A stretch of 64,000 nucleotides of DNA, taken from Mesorhizobium huakuii (GTDB taxonomy: Bacteria > Pseudomonadota > Alphaproteobacteria > Rhizobiales > Rhizobiaceae). A model generated the notes under the pieces. That model ran no database searches. It was given only the letters and a program-made list of their open reading frames with translations, and had not been told where the DNA came from. Positions 34,446-42,777 of this stretch are shown here, piece after piece (the first letter of the stretch is position 1; each line of letters begins with the position of its first letter). The stretch spans positions 207,358 through 271,357 of the forward strand of contig NZ_BSNY01000055.1 in NCBI RefSeq assembly GCF_030160235.1, given 5' to 3'. The position numbers and the translations under genes were made by a program.

Positions 34446-35417
34446 ATGGATTTCACGTCGTCCGAGGGTGTATCGCCGGCTTCAGGCGGTCCGCTGACCG
34501 ATATGCTGCGAGGATTGCGGCTTGATGGCGTCGATTACGGCCGCTGCGAACTTGGCGAGCCTTGGGCGGTGTTCTTTCCAGCCCAGGAGGCGGCACGTTT
34601 CCACTTCATTGGCCGGCACGGATGCTGGCTGTTTTCGCCGTCCCGGCAATGGTTGGAGCTGAAAGCCGGCGACGCGCTGCTGTTGCCGCGCGGCGCCGAG
34701 CACATCCTTGCCAGCGCGCCGGGCGTCCAAGCCGTGCCGATCGAAAGCTACAGCGTCGAACCCTTGCAGGACAATGTCTACGCCGTCTCGAACGGCGGCC
34801 ATGGCGCGAAAACCCTGCTGTTCTGCGGCAGCATGCACTTCAATCTGGGCGGATCGCATCCTGTGCTCGCCATGATGCCGGACGTAATGCGCGCCCGCGA
34901 CTTGATGGCGGACGAGCCGGGCATTCCGCACCTTCTGGAAGCCATGGCCAGCGAAGTGACCGGCAATCGCGCCGGCTCGGGCGGTATGCTGGCGCGGCTG
35001 GCCGACGTATTGGCCGCAAGCATTATCCGTTCATGGGTGGAGAACAGCGGCGACGGCGCGACCGGTTGGATCGCGGCGATCAGGGATCGTGACATCGGCC
35101 GCGTGCTGGCGGCCATTCATCGCCAGCCCGACCGGAACTGGACCGTCGCAGCCCTCGCCCGCGAAATGGGTGCCTCACGTTCGGCCTTCGCCGAACGGTT
35201 CACGGCTATCGTCGGCGAAACACCGGCGAGATATGTCGCCCAGATGCGCATGCACCAGGCGCGACGGTGGCTGATCGAAGACAGGATGCGGGTATCCGTG
35301 GTGGCCGCCAGACTGGGCTACGAGTCCGAGGCTTCGTTCAGCCGGGCGTTCAAGCGGATCGTCGGCACGGCGCCCAGCCATTTGCGCACCGTCAACGGTG
35401 TCTCCGAGGAACGCTGA
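34446..35417 (+). CDS. AraC-family regulator with N-terminal cupin (paralogue 2)
   Basis: 323 residues, strikingly similar to the preceding gene throughout (GPLTDMLRGLRLDGVDYGRCELGEPW; NWTVAALAREMGASRSAFAERF; VSVVAARLGYESEASFSRAFKR), so a tandem duplication. It lacks the inserted Cys-containing stretch (EMCDKNC) of paralogue 1. A partial copy of the shared direct repeat precedes it. It may regulate the exporter or the cupin at 35553. Confidence 0.9.
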   Translation: MDFTSSEGVSPASGGPLTDMLRGLRLDGVDYGRCELGEPWAVFFPAQEAARFHFIGRHGCWLFSPSRQWLELKAGDALLLPRGAEHILASAPGVQAVPIESYSVEPLQDNVYAVSNGGHGAKTLLFCGSMHFNLGGSHPVLAMMPDVMRARDLMADEPGIPHLLEAMASEVTGNRAGSGGMLARLADVLAASIIRSWVENSGDGATGWIAAIRDRDIGRVLAAIHRQPDRNWTVAALAREMGASRSAFAERFTAIVGETPARYVAQMRMHQARRWLIEDRMRVSVVAARLGYESEASFSRAFKRIVGTAPSHLRTVNGVSEER

Positions 35418-35552
35418 GGCCGCACGCACCTTGCCGTGTTGGATTGCTGGATGAATTGCCAAGTCTTCCGGACGCAGTGTCATTGCCGAGCCGGCTGCAT
35501 GCAATAGCTTGCCGTTGCCAGCAGTGAGCGGGTCGATCCAAGGAGAAAATCC

Positions 35553-35984
35553 ATGCGAAATCATCTGAAGTTCCTGACGCTCGCCACCATGCTGGTCGTC
35601 TCAGGCCAGGCATTCGCCCTTGAGGACAGCTATCTTCCGGCCAACAAGATCCCCTATGTCGTCGAGGCGCCGGACCAGCCGCAGCGCCTCGGACCGCTGT
35701 GGGGCGAAAGGGCAAAGGGCCCCGCGGGAACGCTGCTGAAAGTGCCAGGCAACTGGCGCGCTCCGGTTCATGCGCACACCGCCGACTATCGCGCGGTGGT
35801 CATAAAGGGGCTGTGGGCGCATTGGCAGATGCAAGGCGGCGAGGCGACCAAGGTCGAACTGCCTCCGGGTTCCTACTGGACCCAGAAGGCCAATGAGATG
35901 CATGACGACGCTTGCCTGTCCGACACGGAGTGCGTGATCTTGCTGATCAACGACACTCCTTACGAGACTTACTTGGCGAAGTAG
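35553..35984 (+). CDS. Periplasmic cupin, DUF4437-like
   Basis: 143 residues with a signal peptide (MRNHLKFLTLATMLVVSGQAFA) and a short cupin barrel (LLKVPGNWRAPVHAHTADYRAVVIKG; PPGSYWTQKANEMHDDACLSDTECVILL). His residues in the first motif could hold a metal. The ATG follows AAGGAGA. Convergent with the ABC ATPase ending at 35994. Function unknown. Confidence 0.78.
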   Translation: MRNHLKFLTLATMLVVSGQAFALEDSYLPANKIPYVVEAPDQPQRLGPLWGERAKGPAGTLLKVPGNWRAPVHAHTADYRAVVIKGLWAHWQMQGGEATKVELPPGSYWTQKANEMHDDACLSDTECVILLINDTPYETYLAK

Positions 35985-35993
35985 CCAGACGCT

Positions 35994-37097
35994 CTATCCG
36001 GCGTGCCGCAAGCTGACACCGCTGCCCTTGTCGAACAGCACTACCTTGTCCGGGTTCCAGGCAAAGCGCACCGGCTGCTCGATGGCGACATCGGTCCTTG
36101 CCGGCACCGTGGCGCGCAGTGTCGTGTCGCCGACGCGCAGCGTCAGGATCTTTTCGACGCCATGGTTCTCGACATCATGGACGCGCGCTTCGACCGGCGC
36201 GCCGCTCTCGAGATAGACGTCTTCCGGACGGATGCCGAAGACGAGCGGGCGACCGTCGGTCGCCGCGCCCGTCTTTAGCCCCCCAAAAGTCTTGGCTCCC
36301 TCTGAAAAGGGCAGTTCGAAATTCAGCGGCGCCATCACCGCGCGGCCGTTCACCAGCTTGCCGTCGATGAGGTTCATCGGCGGCGAGCCGACGAAACTCG
36401 CCACATAGGTGTCGCGCGGATTGTTGTAGATCTCGTGCGGCGTGCCGGTCTGCACGATGCGACCGTGGTTAAGAACCCCCACCTTGTCGCCCATCGACAT
36501 CGCCTCGATCTGGTCGTGCGTGACGAACAGGAAGGTGGCGCCGAGCTGTATCTGCAGGTTCTTGAGTTCCGTGCGCAGCGCCTCGCGCAGCTTGGCATCG
36601 AGCGCCGACAGCGGCTCGTCCATCAGGAACACGCGCGGCTTGCGCACGATGGCGCGGCCGATCGAGACGCGCTGCATCTCGCCGCCTGAGAGCCGGTCGG
36701 TCTTGCGGTCGAGCAGATGCTCGATGCGCAGCGTACGGGCCGCGCGGTCGACGCGGTCCTTGATCTCGGCATCGGGCAGCCTGCGGATTTTCGGCTTCAG
36801 CGGAAACTCGAGATTCTCGCGCACCGTGTAGCGCGGATAGAGCGAGTATTGCTGCAGCACCAGCGCCACGTCGCGCTCGGCCGCACCCCAGTCGGCGACG
36901 TCGACGCCGTCGATCAGGACCTGGCCTTCGCTGGGCTTCTCGAGGCCTGCGATCAGCCGCAGCGTCGTCGTCTTGCCGGCGCCCGTTTCGCCCAGCAGCA
37001 CGAAGAACTCGCCATCGGCGATGTCGAGATCGAGCCCGGTCAACGCCGTATGGTTGCCGAAACTCTTGGAGATGTTCTTGAGCTGGATATGGGCCAT
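35994..37097 (-). CDS. ABC transporter ATP-binding protein (MalK/UgpC type, second ATPase)
   Basis: 367 residues: NBD with Walker A GETGAGKTT, signature LSGGEMQRVSIGRA, Walker B VFLMDEPLSALDAKL, then a C-terminal TOBE/OB-like regulatory domain (about 245-360). The operon holds two such ATPases of identical length, probably forming a heterodimer. It overlaps the other ATPase gene by 3-4 bp and ends the operon that begins at 41670. Confidence 0.92.
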   Translation of the reverse strand: MAHIQLKNISKSFGNHTALTGLDLDIADGEFFVLLGETGAGKTTTLRLIAGLEKPSEGQVLIDGVDVADWGAAERDVALVLQQYSLYPRYTVRENLEFPLKPKIRRLPDAEIKDRVDRAARTLRIEHLLDRKTDRLSGGEMQRVSIGRAIVRKPRVFLMDEPLSALDAKLREALRTELKNLQIQLGATFLFVTHDQIEAMSMGDKVGVLNHGRIVQTGTPHEIYNNPRDTYVASFVGSPPMNLIDGKLVNGRAVMAPLNFELPFSEGAKTFGGLKTGAATDGRPLVFGIRPEDVYLESGAPVEARVHDVENHGVEKILTLRVGDTTLRATVPARTDVAIEQPVRFAWNPDKVVLFDKGSGVSLRHAG

Positions 37098-38200
37098 CAG
37101 AGCCTCACCTCAAGCGACTTGCCGCTTGCCTTGTCGAAGAAATGCGCCTGCGTCGGGTCGATCCGGGCAAAGACCTTCTCACCGGGACCCGAGATGAAGC
37201 CGCTCTTGGTGCGGGCCCGCAGCATGTTGGAGCCGACCTTCAGGTCGACGATGTCGAAGGAGCCGAGCGGTTCGACGATCTGCGTCTCGACGGCCATGAA
37301 GCCGTCGGCCGCCTCACGGCGAATGAGCACGCCTTCCGGCCGGATTCCGAGCGCCAGCTGACCGCCGGCATGACCGTTGAGCTTCGACAGCAGCGCGCGG
37401 GGAAACTCGAAGCTGGTGGTCGCGTCGCCGACCGTCACCGATGCGGACGCGGCATTCTCGGCCACCGCCGCGTCGGCGACATTCATCACAGGGCTGCCGA
37501 CGAATTGCGCCACGAACAGATTGGCCGGGCGCGAATAGACCTCGTCCGGTGAACCGACCTGCTGCAGCACGCCTTCATGCATGATGACGATGCGGTCGGC
37601 GAGGCTCATCGCCTCGATCTGGTCGTGCGTGACATAGATGGTGGTCGAACCCTGCTTGATGTGCAGCCGCTTGATCTCGGCCCGCATCTCCTCGCGCAGC
37701 TTGGCATCGAGCGCGCCGATCGGCTCGTCCATCAGCATCGCCTTCGGCCGCCGCACCAGCGCCCGGCCGATGGCGACGCGCTGCATGTCGCCGCCTGACA
37801 GCGCCGACGGCTTCTTGCCAAGCAGATCCGTTATCTGCAGCGTCTTGGCGACCGAGCGCACCTCGCTGTCGATCTCCGCCTTGCTCTTGCGCGTGGCGCG
37901 CAAGGGGAAGGCGATGTTCTCGTAGACGCTCATATGCGGGTAGAGCGAGAACGACTGGAACACCATGGCGATGTCGCGGTCGGCCGCCTTCAGATGCTGC
38001 ACCGGCTTGCCGTCGATGAGGATGTCGCCCTCGTCGATCGTTTCCAGCCCGGCGATCGCGCGCAGTGTCGTCGTCTTGCCGCAGCCCGATTGGCCGAGCA
38101 GCACAATGAACTCATTGTCTGATATTTTGAGGTTGAGGTCCTTGATGACCTGGACGGCGCCGAAGAATTTCTGGACGCCGCGAAGCTCGATCTGGGTCAA
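37097..38200 (-). CDS. ABC transporter ATP-binding protein (MalK/UgpC type, first ATPase)
   Basis: 367 residues from a TTG at 38200 that overlaps the preceding stop (TTGA) with GGGAG upstream; the protein then begins TQIELRGVQKFFG. Walker A GQSGCGKTT, signature LSGGDMQRVAIGRAL, Walker B MLMDEPIGALDAKL and a TOBE domain. Paired with the gene at 35994. Both signatures read (E/D)MQR rather than QQQR, a mark shared by the pair. Confidence 0.9.
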   Translation of the reverse strand: MTQIELRGVQKFFGAVQVIKDLNLKISDNEFIVLLGQSGCGKTTTLRAIAGLETIDEGDILIDGKPVQHLKAADRDIAMVFQSFSLYPHMSVYENIAFPLRATRKSKAEIDSEVRSVAKTLQITDLLGKKPSALSGGDMQRVAIGRALVRRPKAMLMDEPIGALDAKLREEMRAEIKRLHIKQGSTTIYVTHDQIEAMSLADRIVIMHEGVLQQVGSPDEVYSRPANLFVAQFVGSPVMNVADAAVAENAASASVTVGDATTSFEFPRALLSKLNGHAGGQLALGIRPEGVLIRREAADGFMAVETQIVEPLGSFDIVDLKVGSNMLRARTKSGFISGPGEKVFARIDPTQAHFFDKASGKSLEVRL

Positions 38201-38421
38201 TGCTGTGCTCCCGGATTTCGCGCGGCATGACCGGTGCCGGCCTCCTCCTCGGGCGCGATCTTCGAAGTGATGTTGAAGCCGATCAGCCCGATCAGGATGA
38301 TGGTCAAGCCGTATGTGTGCAGCGCCATGTTCCAGGGCTGGCAGAGTGCCACGATGCCGAGCACCATAAGCACCTGCGAACCGGGCTCCAGATATTTCTG
38401 ATTGATGGCACGAAAGCTCAT
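38197..38421 (-). CDS. Small two-helix membrane protein of the ABC operon
   Basis: 74 residues: MSFRAINQKYLEPGSQ, then two hydrophobic helices (about 17-32 and 37-52, VLMVLGIVALCQPW and LTIILIGLIGFNIT) and a charged tail. It overlaps the permease upstream (ATGA) and the ATPase downstream (TTGA), so translation is coupled on both sides. No known family recognised. An accessory subunit of the importer is likely; rhizobial glycerol ABC operons also have two ATPases and a small membrane protein. Confidence 0.75.
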   Translation of the reverse strand: MSFRAINQKYLEPGSQVLMVLGIVALCQPWNMALHTYGLTIILIGLIGFNITSKIAPEEEAGTGHAARNPGAQH

Positions 38422-39377
38422 TTGCGGATCGCTCCGAAGGACATGCCGCGCAACAGATGATTGCGGAGCAGGAAGGTGAAGATCGCGACCGGCAGCAGGA
38501 ACAGGAAGGTTCCGGCGGCAATCACCGTCCAGTCGGGCAGGCCGGAGCCCACCTGGCTGGGGATGAAGGGCGGCGCCGTCTGGGCGCGGCGATTGGTCAT
38601 GATCAGCGCGAAGGCATACTCGTTCCACGCCGTGATGAAGCAGAAAACGGCGGTGGCGGCGATGCCGGTGGCGGCCTCCGGAAGCACGATCTTGAAGAAG
38701 GCTTCCATGCGCGTATAGCCGTCGACGAGCGCCGCTTCTTCATATTCCTTCGGGATTTCGTCCATGAAACCCTTCATCAGCCACACCGAGAAGGACAGGT
38801 TGAAGGCGGTGTAGAGGATGATCAGGCCGACATGGGTGTCGTTGAGGCCGACCGCCCGGTACATCAGGAACATCGGGATCGCCACCACCACCGGCGGCAG
38901 CATGCGCGTCGACAGGATGAAGAAGAGAAGATCCGCCTCTCCCTTCACCTTGAAGCGCGAGAAGCCATAGGCGGTGAATGTGCCCATGCCCACCGCCAGC
39001 ACCGTGGAGGTGATGGCGATGATCAGCGAGTTCAGGAAGCGGCTCGGATAGCCCGACCACTGCACCTGGCCTTTGCCGTCGCGCACGATCTTCTCGCCGC
39101 CATCGAAAACGACGCGCTCCCACCACGGCGCCGCCGCGTATTCTTCCGGCGTCGGCGGGCTGCGCAATTGCGAGCGCTTGGTGAACAGCTTCACAAAAGG
39201 CGAAATTTCCGGCTGGAAGACGACCGTCGGCGGGATGGTGGTGGCCAGGTTGCGCGGCTTGAACGCCGTCGAGGCGATCCAGTAGATCGGCGCGAGGAAG
39301 ATGATCGTCACCAACAGCACGGCGACGATGGCGACGCGGTTGAAGCCTATTTCGGAAGAAGTGCGGACGGCCGCCAT
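38418..39377 (-). CDS. Sugar ABC transporter permease (MalG type)
   Basis: 319 residues, six or so membrane helices with the inner-membrane EAA loop (YEEAALVDGYTRMEAFFKIVLPEAATGIAA). A long periplasmic segment follows the first helix (about 40-100). Partner of the permease at 39379, one base away. Confidence 0.92.
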   Translation of the reverse strand: MAAVRTSSEIGFNRVAIVAVLLVTIIFLAPIYWIASTAFKPRNLATTIPPTVVFQPEISPFVKLFTKRSQLRSPPTPEEYAAAPWWERVVFDGGEKIVRDGKGQVQWSGYPSRFLNSLIIAITSTVLAVGMGTFTAYGFSRFKVKGEADLLFFILSTRMLPPVVVAIPMFLMYRAVGLNDTHVGLIILYTAFNLSFSVWLMKGFMDEIPKEYEEAALVDGYTRMEAFFKIVLPEAATGIAATAVFCFITAWNEYAFALIMTNRRAQTAPPFIPSQVGSGLPDWTVIAAGTFLFLLPVAIFTFLLRNHLLRGMSFGAIRK

Positions 39378-39378
39378 C

Positions 39379-40284
39379 TCAGCGCTCCTTCACCTTGTTG
39401 AGGTATTTGACGTAGATGTTGGTGATGGCCAGCACCATGATCAACACGATGTAGGCCATCGCGCAGGACCGCCCGGTCTGCCATTCCTGGAACGCCATCT
39501 TGTAGAGCCGGATCGAGATCAGTTCGGCCGTCGGCTGGCTGGTCAGGATGTAGGCGAGGTCGAAGGTCTTGAACGCTTCCATCGTGCGGAAAATGACCGC
39601 GATCATCAGGATCGGCGCCACCAGCGGCAGCGTGATGCGGAAGAAGGTATAGAACGGTCCGGCGCGGTCGATCGCGGCGGCCTCGTAAAGATGTTTCGGC
39701 ACAGCCGAGAGGCCGGCCAGCGACAGCAGCATGACGAAGGGCGACCACATCCAGATGTCGGTAAGCGCCACGGCGTAGAGCGCCATCTTGGGGTCGGCCA
39801 GCCACTCGAAATTGCCGAGCCCGAGCGCATAGTTGATGACGCCCCATGACGGGTCGTAGAGCAACTTCCAGAACAGGCCGACAACAGCCATCGACAGCAT
39901 CATCGGCAGCAGCAGCAGCGTGGTGATAAGGCCCTTGAGCGGGATATCCCTGTTGAGCAGCATCGCCACGCCGAAACCGACAAGCAACTGGCCGGCGACC
40001 GAGATGATGACGTATTTCGCGGTGATGGCGAAATTGGACCAGACATAGGGATCGTTGAGCAGGTCGCGATAGTTCTGCAGCCCGACGAAATTCGCCGGCG
40101 CGTTGGTCGACGCGCGGAAGTCGGTGAAGGAATAACCAAGCGAGTAGATCAGCGGAAAGATGTTGAAGACGATCAGGAACAGGACCGTCGGAATAATGAA
40201 GAGGTTGCGGATCGACATGTCGCTCAGGCCGCGCGCGGCCGCTCGCGAGGACCTCTCCAGTGTTGTGATCATCGTGGTCGCCAA
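39379..40284 (-). CDS. Sugar ABC transporter permease (MalF type)
   Basis: About 301 residues, six membrane helices and the EAA loop (LYEAAAIDRAGPFYTFFRITLPLVAPILM). Start chosen at TTG 40284 because GGGAG lies 8 bases upstream; ATG 40272 in frame has no ribosome site. It forms the channel with the 38418 gene. Confidence 0.9.
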   Translation of the reverse strand: MATTMITTLERSSRAAARGLSDMSIRNLFIIPTVLFLIVFNIFPLIYSLGYSFTDFRASTNAPANFVGLQNYRDLLNDPYVWSNFAITAKYVIISVAGQLLVGFGVAMLLNRDIPLKGLITTLLLLPMMLSMAVVGLFWKLLYDPSWGVINYALGLGNFEWLADPKMALYAVALTDIWMWSPFVMLLSLAGLSAVPKHLYEAAAIDRAGPFYTFFRITLPLVAPILMIAVIFRTMEAFKTFDLAYILTSQPTAELISIRLYKMAFQEWQTGRSCAMAYIVLIMVLAITNIYVKYLNKVKER

Positions 40285-40313
40285 GACCCCTGCTCCCGTT
40301 TGCAGAAAAAGAA

Positions 40314-40341
40314 ACGGAGGAGGCACCAACGCCCCCTCCGT
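40314..40341 (-). other. Intercistronic hairpin after binding-protein gene
   Basis: ACGGAGGAGGC / GCCCCCTCCGT arms (one mismatch) around a 6-base loop, between the binding-protein stop (40354) and the permease start. One of five such hairpins in the window. Confidence 0.6.
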
Positions 40342-40353
40342 GATGCATGGTTG

Positions 40354-41670
40354 TTACTGAACGCGGCCGTACTTCTTGAACGTCGCGTTCCAGTCGGCGG
40401 CCAAGGCGTCCAGCGTTTGCTTGGCGGTGCCTTCGCCGCCGATCATGTAGGGATAGACGCGCTGGTTGAGCTGCTGCAGCAGTTCGGCGTATTCCGGCAC
40501 GGCCCAGAAATCCTTCACCTTGAACATGGTCTCGTAGAAGGCCTTGTTGTAAGGCGTGGCGCTCTGGAATTCCGGCGACTTGAGCACCGCCGCGCTGCAG
40601 GTATAGCCACCAAGTGCCGCCCACTTCTTCTGGGTCTCGTCCTTGATGAACCATTCAAGGAACTTCATCGCCTCTTCCTGCTTCTTCGAGTAGGAAATGA
40701 CGGAAATGCCCTGACCGCCGAGTGCGGCGAACTGGTCGCCATTCGGTCCCGGCGGGTTGGCGAAGAAGCCGGTGTTCTTGGCGTTCGGGTTCGACGCCTC
40801 GTTGATCAGCGAGGGGAAGAACGCGAAGAAGTTCATGCTCATCGCCGCCAGGTTCTCGGTGATCGCCTGGTTGTCTTCGACGAAGAACGATTTGGCCCAG
40901 CCGGGAGGCGTGAACTTGTAGAGTTCCTTGTAGGCGTCGAGCGCGGCGACAGCCTTGTCGGAATTGATGTGGCCATCGACCTTGTAGGTCGAATAGTCAC
41001 CCAACTCGCCGCCATAGGAGAACAGCGCGTTCTCGAAGCCCATCGCCATCGCATCATAGGAATTGTCGGTGTAGATGGCGATGCCGTAGCGCTTCTGGTC
41101 GGGCCGATAGAAGAATTCGGCGATGTCGCGCAGCGCCTTGAAATCCTTCGGCACGTCGAGGTCGTAGCCATATTTGGCCTTGAAGGCTTCCTTCTCCTTG
41201 GGATCCTCGAACCAGTCCTTGCGGTAGGACCAGCCGACCGCGTCGCCTTCGAGCGGTATGGCCCAGTACTTGCCGCTGTTGCCGGGATACTCGGCGTAGT
41301 ATTTCACCGTCGCCGGCGCCATGACATTGCCGAGGTCGTGCTTCTTGAAGAAGTCCGTCAGGTCGACATAGTGGCCACCGGTCGAGCCGGCGCCCAGCCA
41401 CTGCGAGTCGCCAACGACCAGGTCATAGGCGTCGCCATGGGCGTTGAACTCGGTGAAGGCCTTCGTCTGGAAGTCGGACCAGGGTGTGGTCTCGACCGTG
41501 ATCTTGACGCCGGTCTCCTTCTCGTACTCGTTGCCGAGTTCCTGCAGATAGTTGGCCGGATCCCACTCCGCCCAGAAGATGGTGAGCGACTTTTCCTGCG
41601 CGTAAACGGACGTTCCGCAGGCAAGCGTTAAGCCGATACCAGCAAGCACGCTGGTCACTAACTTGCGCAT
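40354..41670 (-). CDS. Sugar ABC transporter solute-binding protein (family 1)
   Basis: 438 residues from the ATG at 41670 (GGGAGGAAAT upstream). Signal peptide (LVTSVLAGIGLTLACGTSVYAQ), then a MalE/UgpB-type fold (LTIFWAEWDPANYLQELGNEYEKETGVKI). First gene of a six-gene importer operon. FadR-like operators at 41833 and 42009 lie 163 and 339 bp upstream of its start, linking it to the dehydratase/isomerase cluster. Substrate therefore probably feeds that pathway. Confidence 0.92.
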   Translation of the reverse strand: MRKLVTSVLAGIGLTLACGTSVYAQEKSLTIFWAEWDPANYLQELGNEYEKETGVKITVETTPWSDFQTKAFTEFNAHGDAYDLVVGDSQWLGAGSTGGHYVDLTDFFKKHDLGNVMAPATVKYYAEYPGNSGKYWAIPLEGDAVGWSYRKDWFEDPKEKEAFKAKYGYDLDVPKDFKALRDIAEFFYRPDQKRYGIAIYTDNSYDAMAMGFENALFSYGGELGDYSTYKVDGHINSDKAVAALDAYKELYKFTPPGWAKSFFVEDNQAITENLAAMSMNFFAFFPSLINEASNPNAKNTGFFANPPGPNGDQFAALGGQGISVISYSKKQEEAMKFLEWFIKDETQKKWAALGGYTCSAAVLKSPEFQSATPYNKAFYETMFKVKDFWAVPEYAELLQQLNQRVYPYMIGGEGTAKQTLDALAADWNATFKKYGRVQ

Positions 41671-41832
41671 AATGATTTCCTCCCTTGTGCGCATTCTACC
41701 CTGTCATGCGAGCCGGCAACGGGGCCGGCTCCGGTAGTTCCTCCCGTGATCGCACCTTTCCGGTTTCGGGCCTCCTCGCCCTGCCGGAAAATGGATCGCA
41801 ACCCTCACTTTTGACCCACTTTTCTTTTCTAA

Positions 41833-41847
41833 TCTGGTATTACCAAT
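41833..41847. promoter_or_regulatory. FadR-like operator C
   Basis: TCTGGTATTACCAAT, same core as site A at 24023. In the 359-bp gap 41671-42029, which besides the paired site at 42009 shows no gene or hairpin. Confidence 0.65.
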
Positions 41848-42008
41848 TTTGCATCGACGTCAAGCCCTTTCTTAGGAGACGAGCCCGGCCATTCCGGCGG
41901 AATTCAAGCTTTATCTGCCTGTTTTCCAATGTTTTTCCTACTCAATGATACGCTGAGGCGTTGCACCGACCCCCGCGTCCGGGATAATATTGGTAGTCGG
42001 CATGCAAA

Positions 42009-42023
42009 TCTGGTCGAACCAGA
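42009..42023. promoter_or_regulatory. FadR-like operator D
   Basis: TCTGGTCGAACCAGA, a perfect 6-bp palindrome (7 bp with flanking A/T), very like the E. coli FadR site at fadBA as I recall it. 176 bp from site C. Confidence 0.7.
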
Positions 42024-42029
42024 TAGGCC

Positions 42030-42725
42030 CTACTCCACGGCCAGCCTTGAACAGTCGTCGCCTCCTTCATCGACCGATTCCGCCACCGCCGCGCGCACCA
42101 GGGCGCCCGCCGCCCATTGCGCGACAGACCGCGTCCCGCGGCTGTCCAGGCCCCATATATCCTTGAGCACGATCAGCACCTCGACACCGAAGATCAGCGA
42201 CAGCGCCTGCGCCAGGCGCTTGAAGTCGCGCGGCGGCAAATGGCCCTTGAGCGGCGCGATCGCCTGCTGCAGCAAATCGACGCGATGACCGCGCGTGAAG
42301 GCCGGCTCACCGCCCAGCGTGCCGGCCTGTCGGCGCGCCCATTGATCGAGCGACAGCTTCAGCGCCGCCTTGAAGGTCGCCTCAAAAGCCTCGATGCGCG
42401 GCATGGCCGTGTCGAACAGATCCGCGACCCGGCGCTCGGCGTCCGCCGAGGTCGGTTGCCAGGTCAGGATCGGACCAAGCCCCTCGTCGACGACAGCCTG
42501 CACCAATGCCGCCTGGCTCGGGAAATAGCGATAGGCCGTGGCGCGCGAAACTTCGGCCGCCTCCGCCACCTCGCTGACCGACGGCGTGACGCCCGCCTGC
42601 ATCAGCCGTGTCGCCGTCTCCAGCATCAGCCGTTTCGTGCGCGCCCGGGGTCCACGCTCGGCGGCCTGGGCGCTTCCCCGCTCGGTGTCGCCGCTTGCAG
42701 TGGATCGTTGACGTGAGACATCCAT
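42030..42725 (-). CDS. TetR-family regulator
   Basis: 231 residues from ATG 42725: N-terminal HTH (TPSVSEVAEAAEVSRATAYRYFPSQAALVQA, about 46-76) with a basic leader. Divergent from the Tm-1-like operon at 42778; an inverted repeat TGAGAC-N23-GTCTCA overlaps its start (42714-42748). An ATG 63 bases upstream is possible but would run into the operator. Probable repressor of the operon. The large C-terminal domain is not characteristic. Confidence 0.87.
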   Translation of the reverse strand: MDVSRQRSTASGDTERGSAQAAERGPRARTKRLMLETATRLMQAGVTPSVSEVAEAAEVSRATAYRYFPSQAALVQAVVDEGLGPILTWQPTSADAERRVADLFDTAMPRIEAFEATFKAALKLSLDQWARRQAGTLGGEPAFTRGHRVDLLQQAIAPLKGHLPPRDFKRLAQALSLIFGVEVLIVLKDIWGLDSRGTRSVAQWAAGALVRAAVAESVDEGGDDCSRLAVE

Positions 42726-42748
42726 GTCAATATGATACGCCCGTCTCA
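42714..42748. promoter_or_regulatory. TetR operator candidate
   Basis: Arms TGAGAC (42714-42719) and GTCTCA (42743-42748) flank the TetR start codon in the 52-bp divergent gap before the Tm-1-like gene. Confidence 0.45.
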
Positions 42749-42777
42749 AAAATTTGCAATAACCTTGGAAGGCGCCA

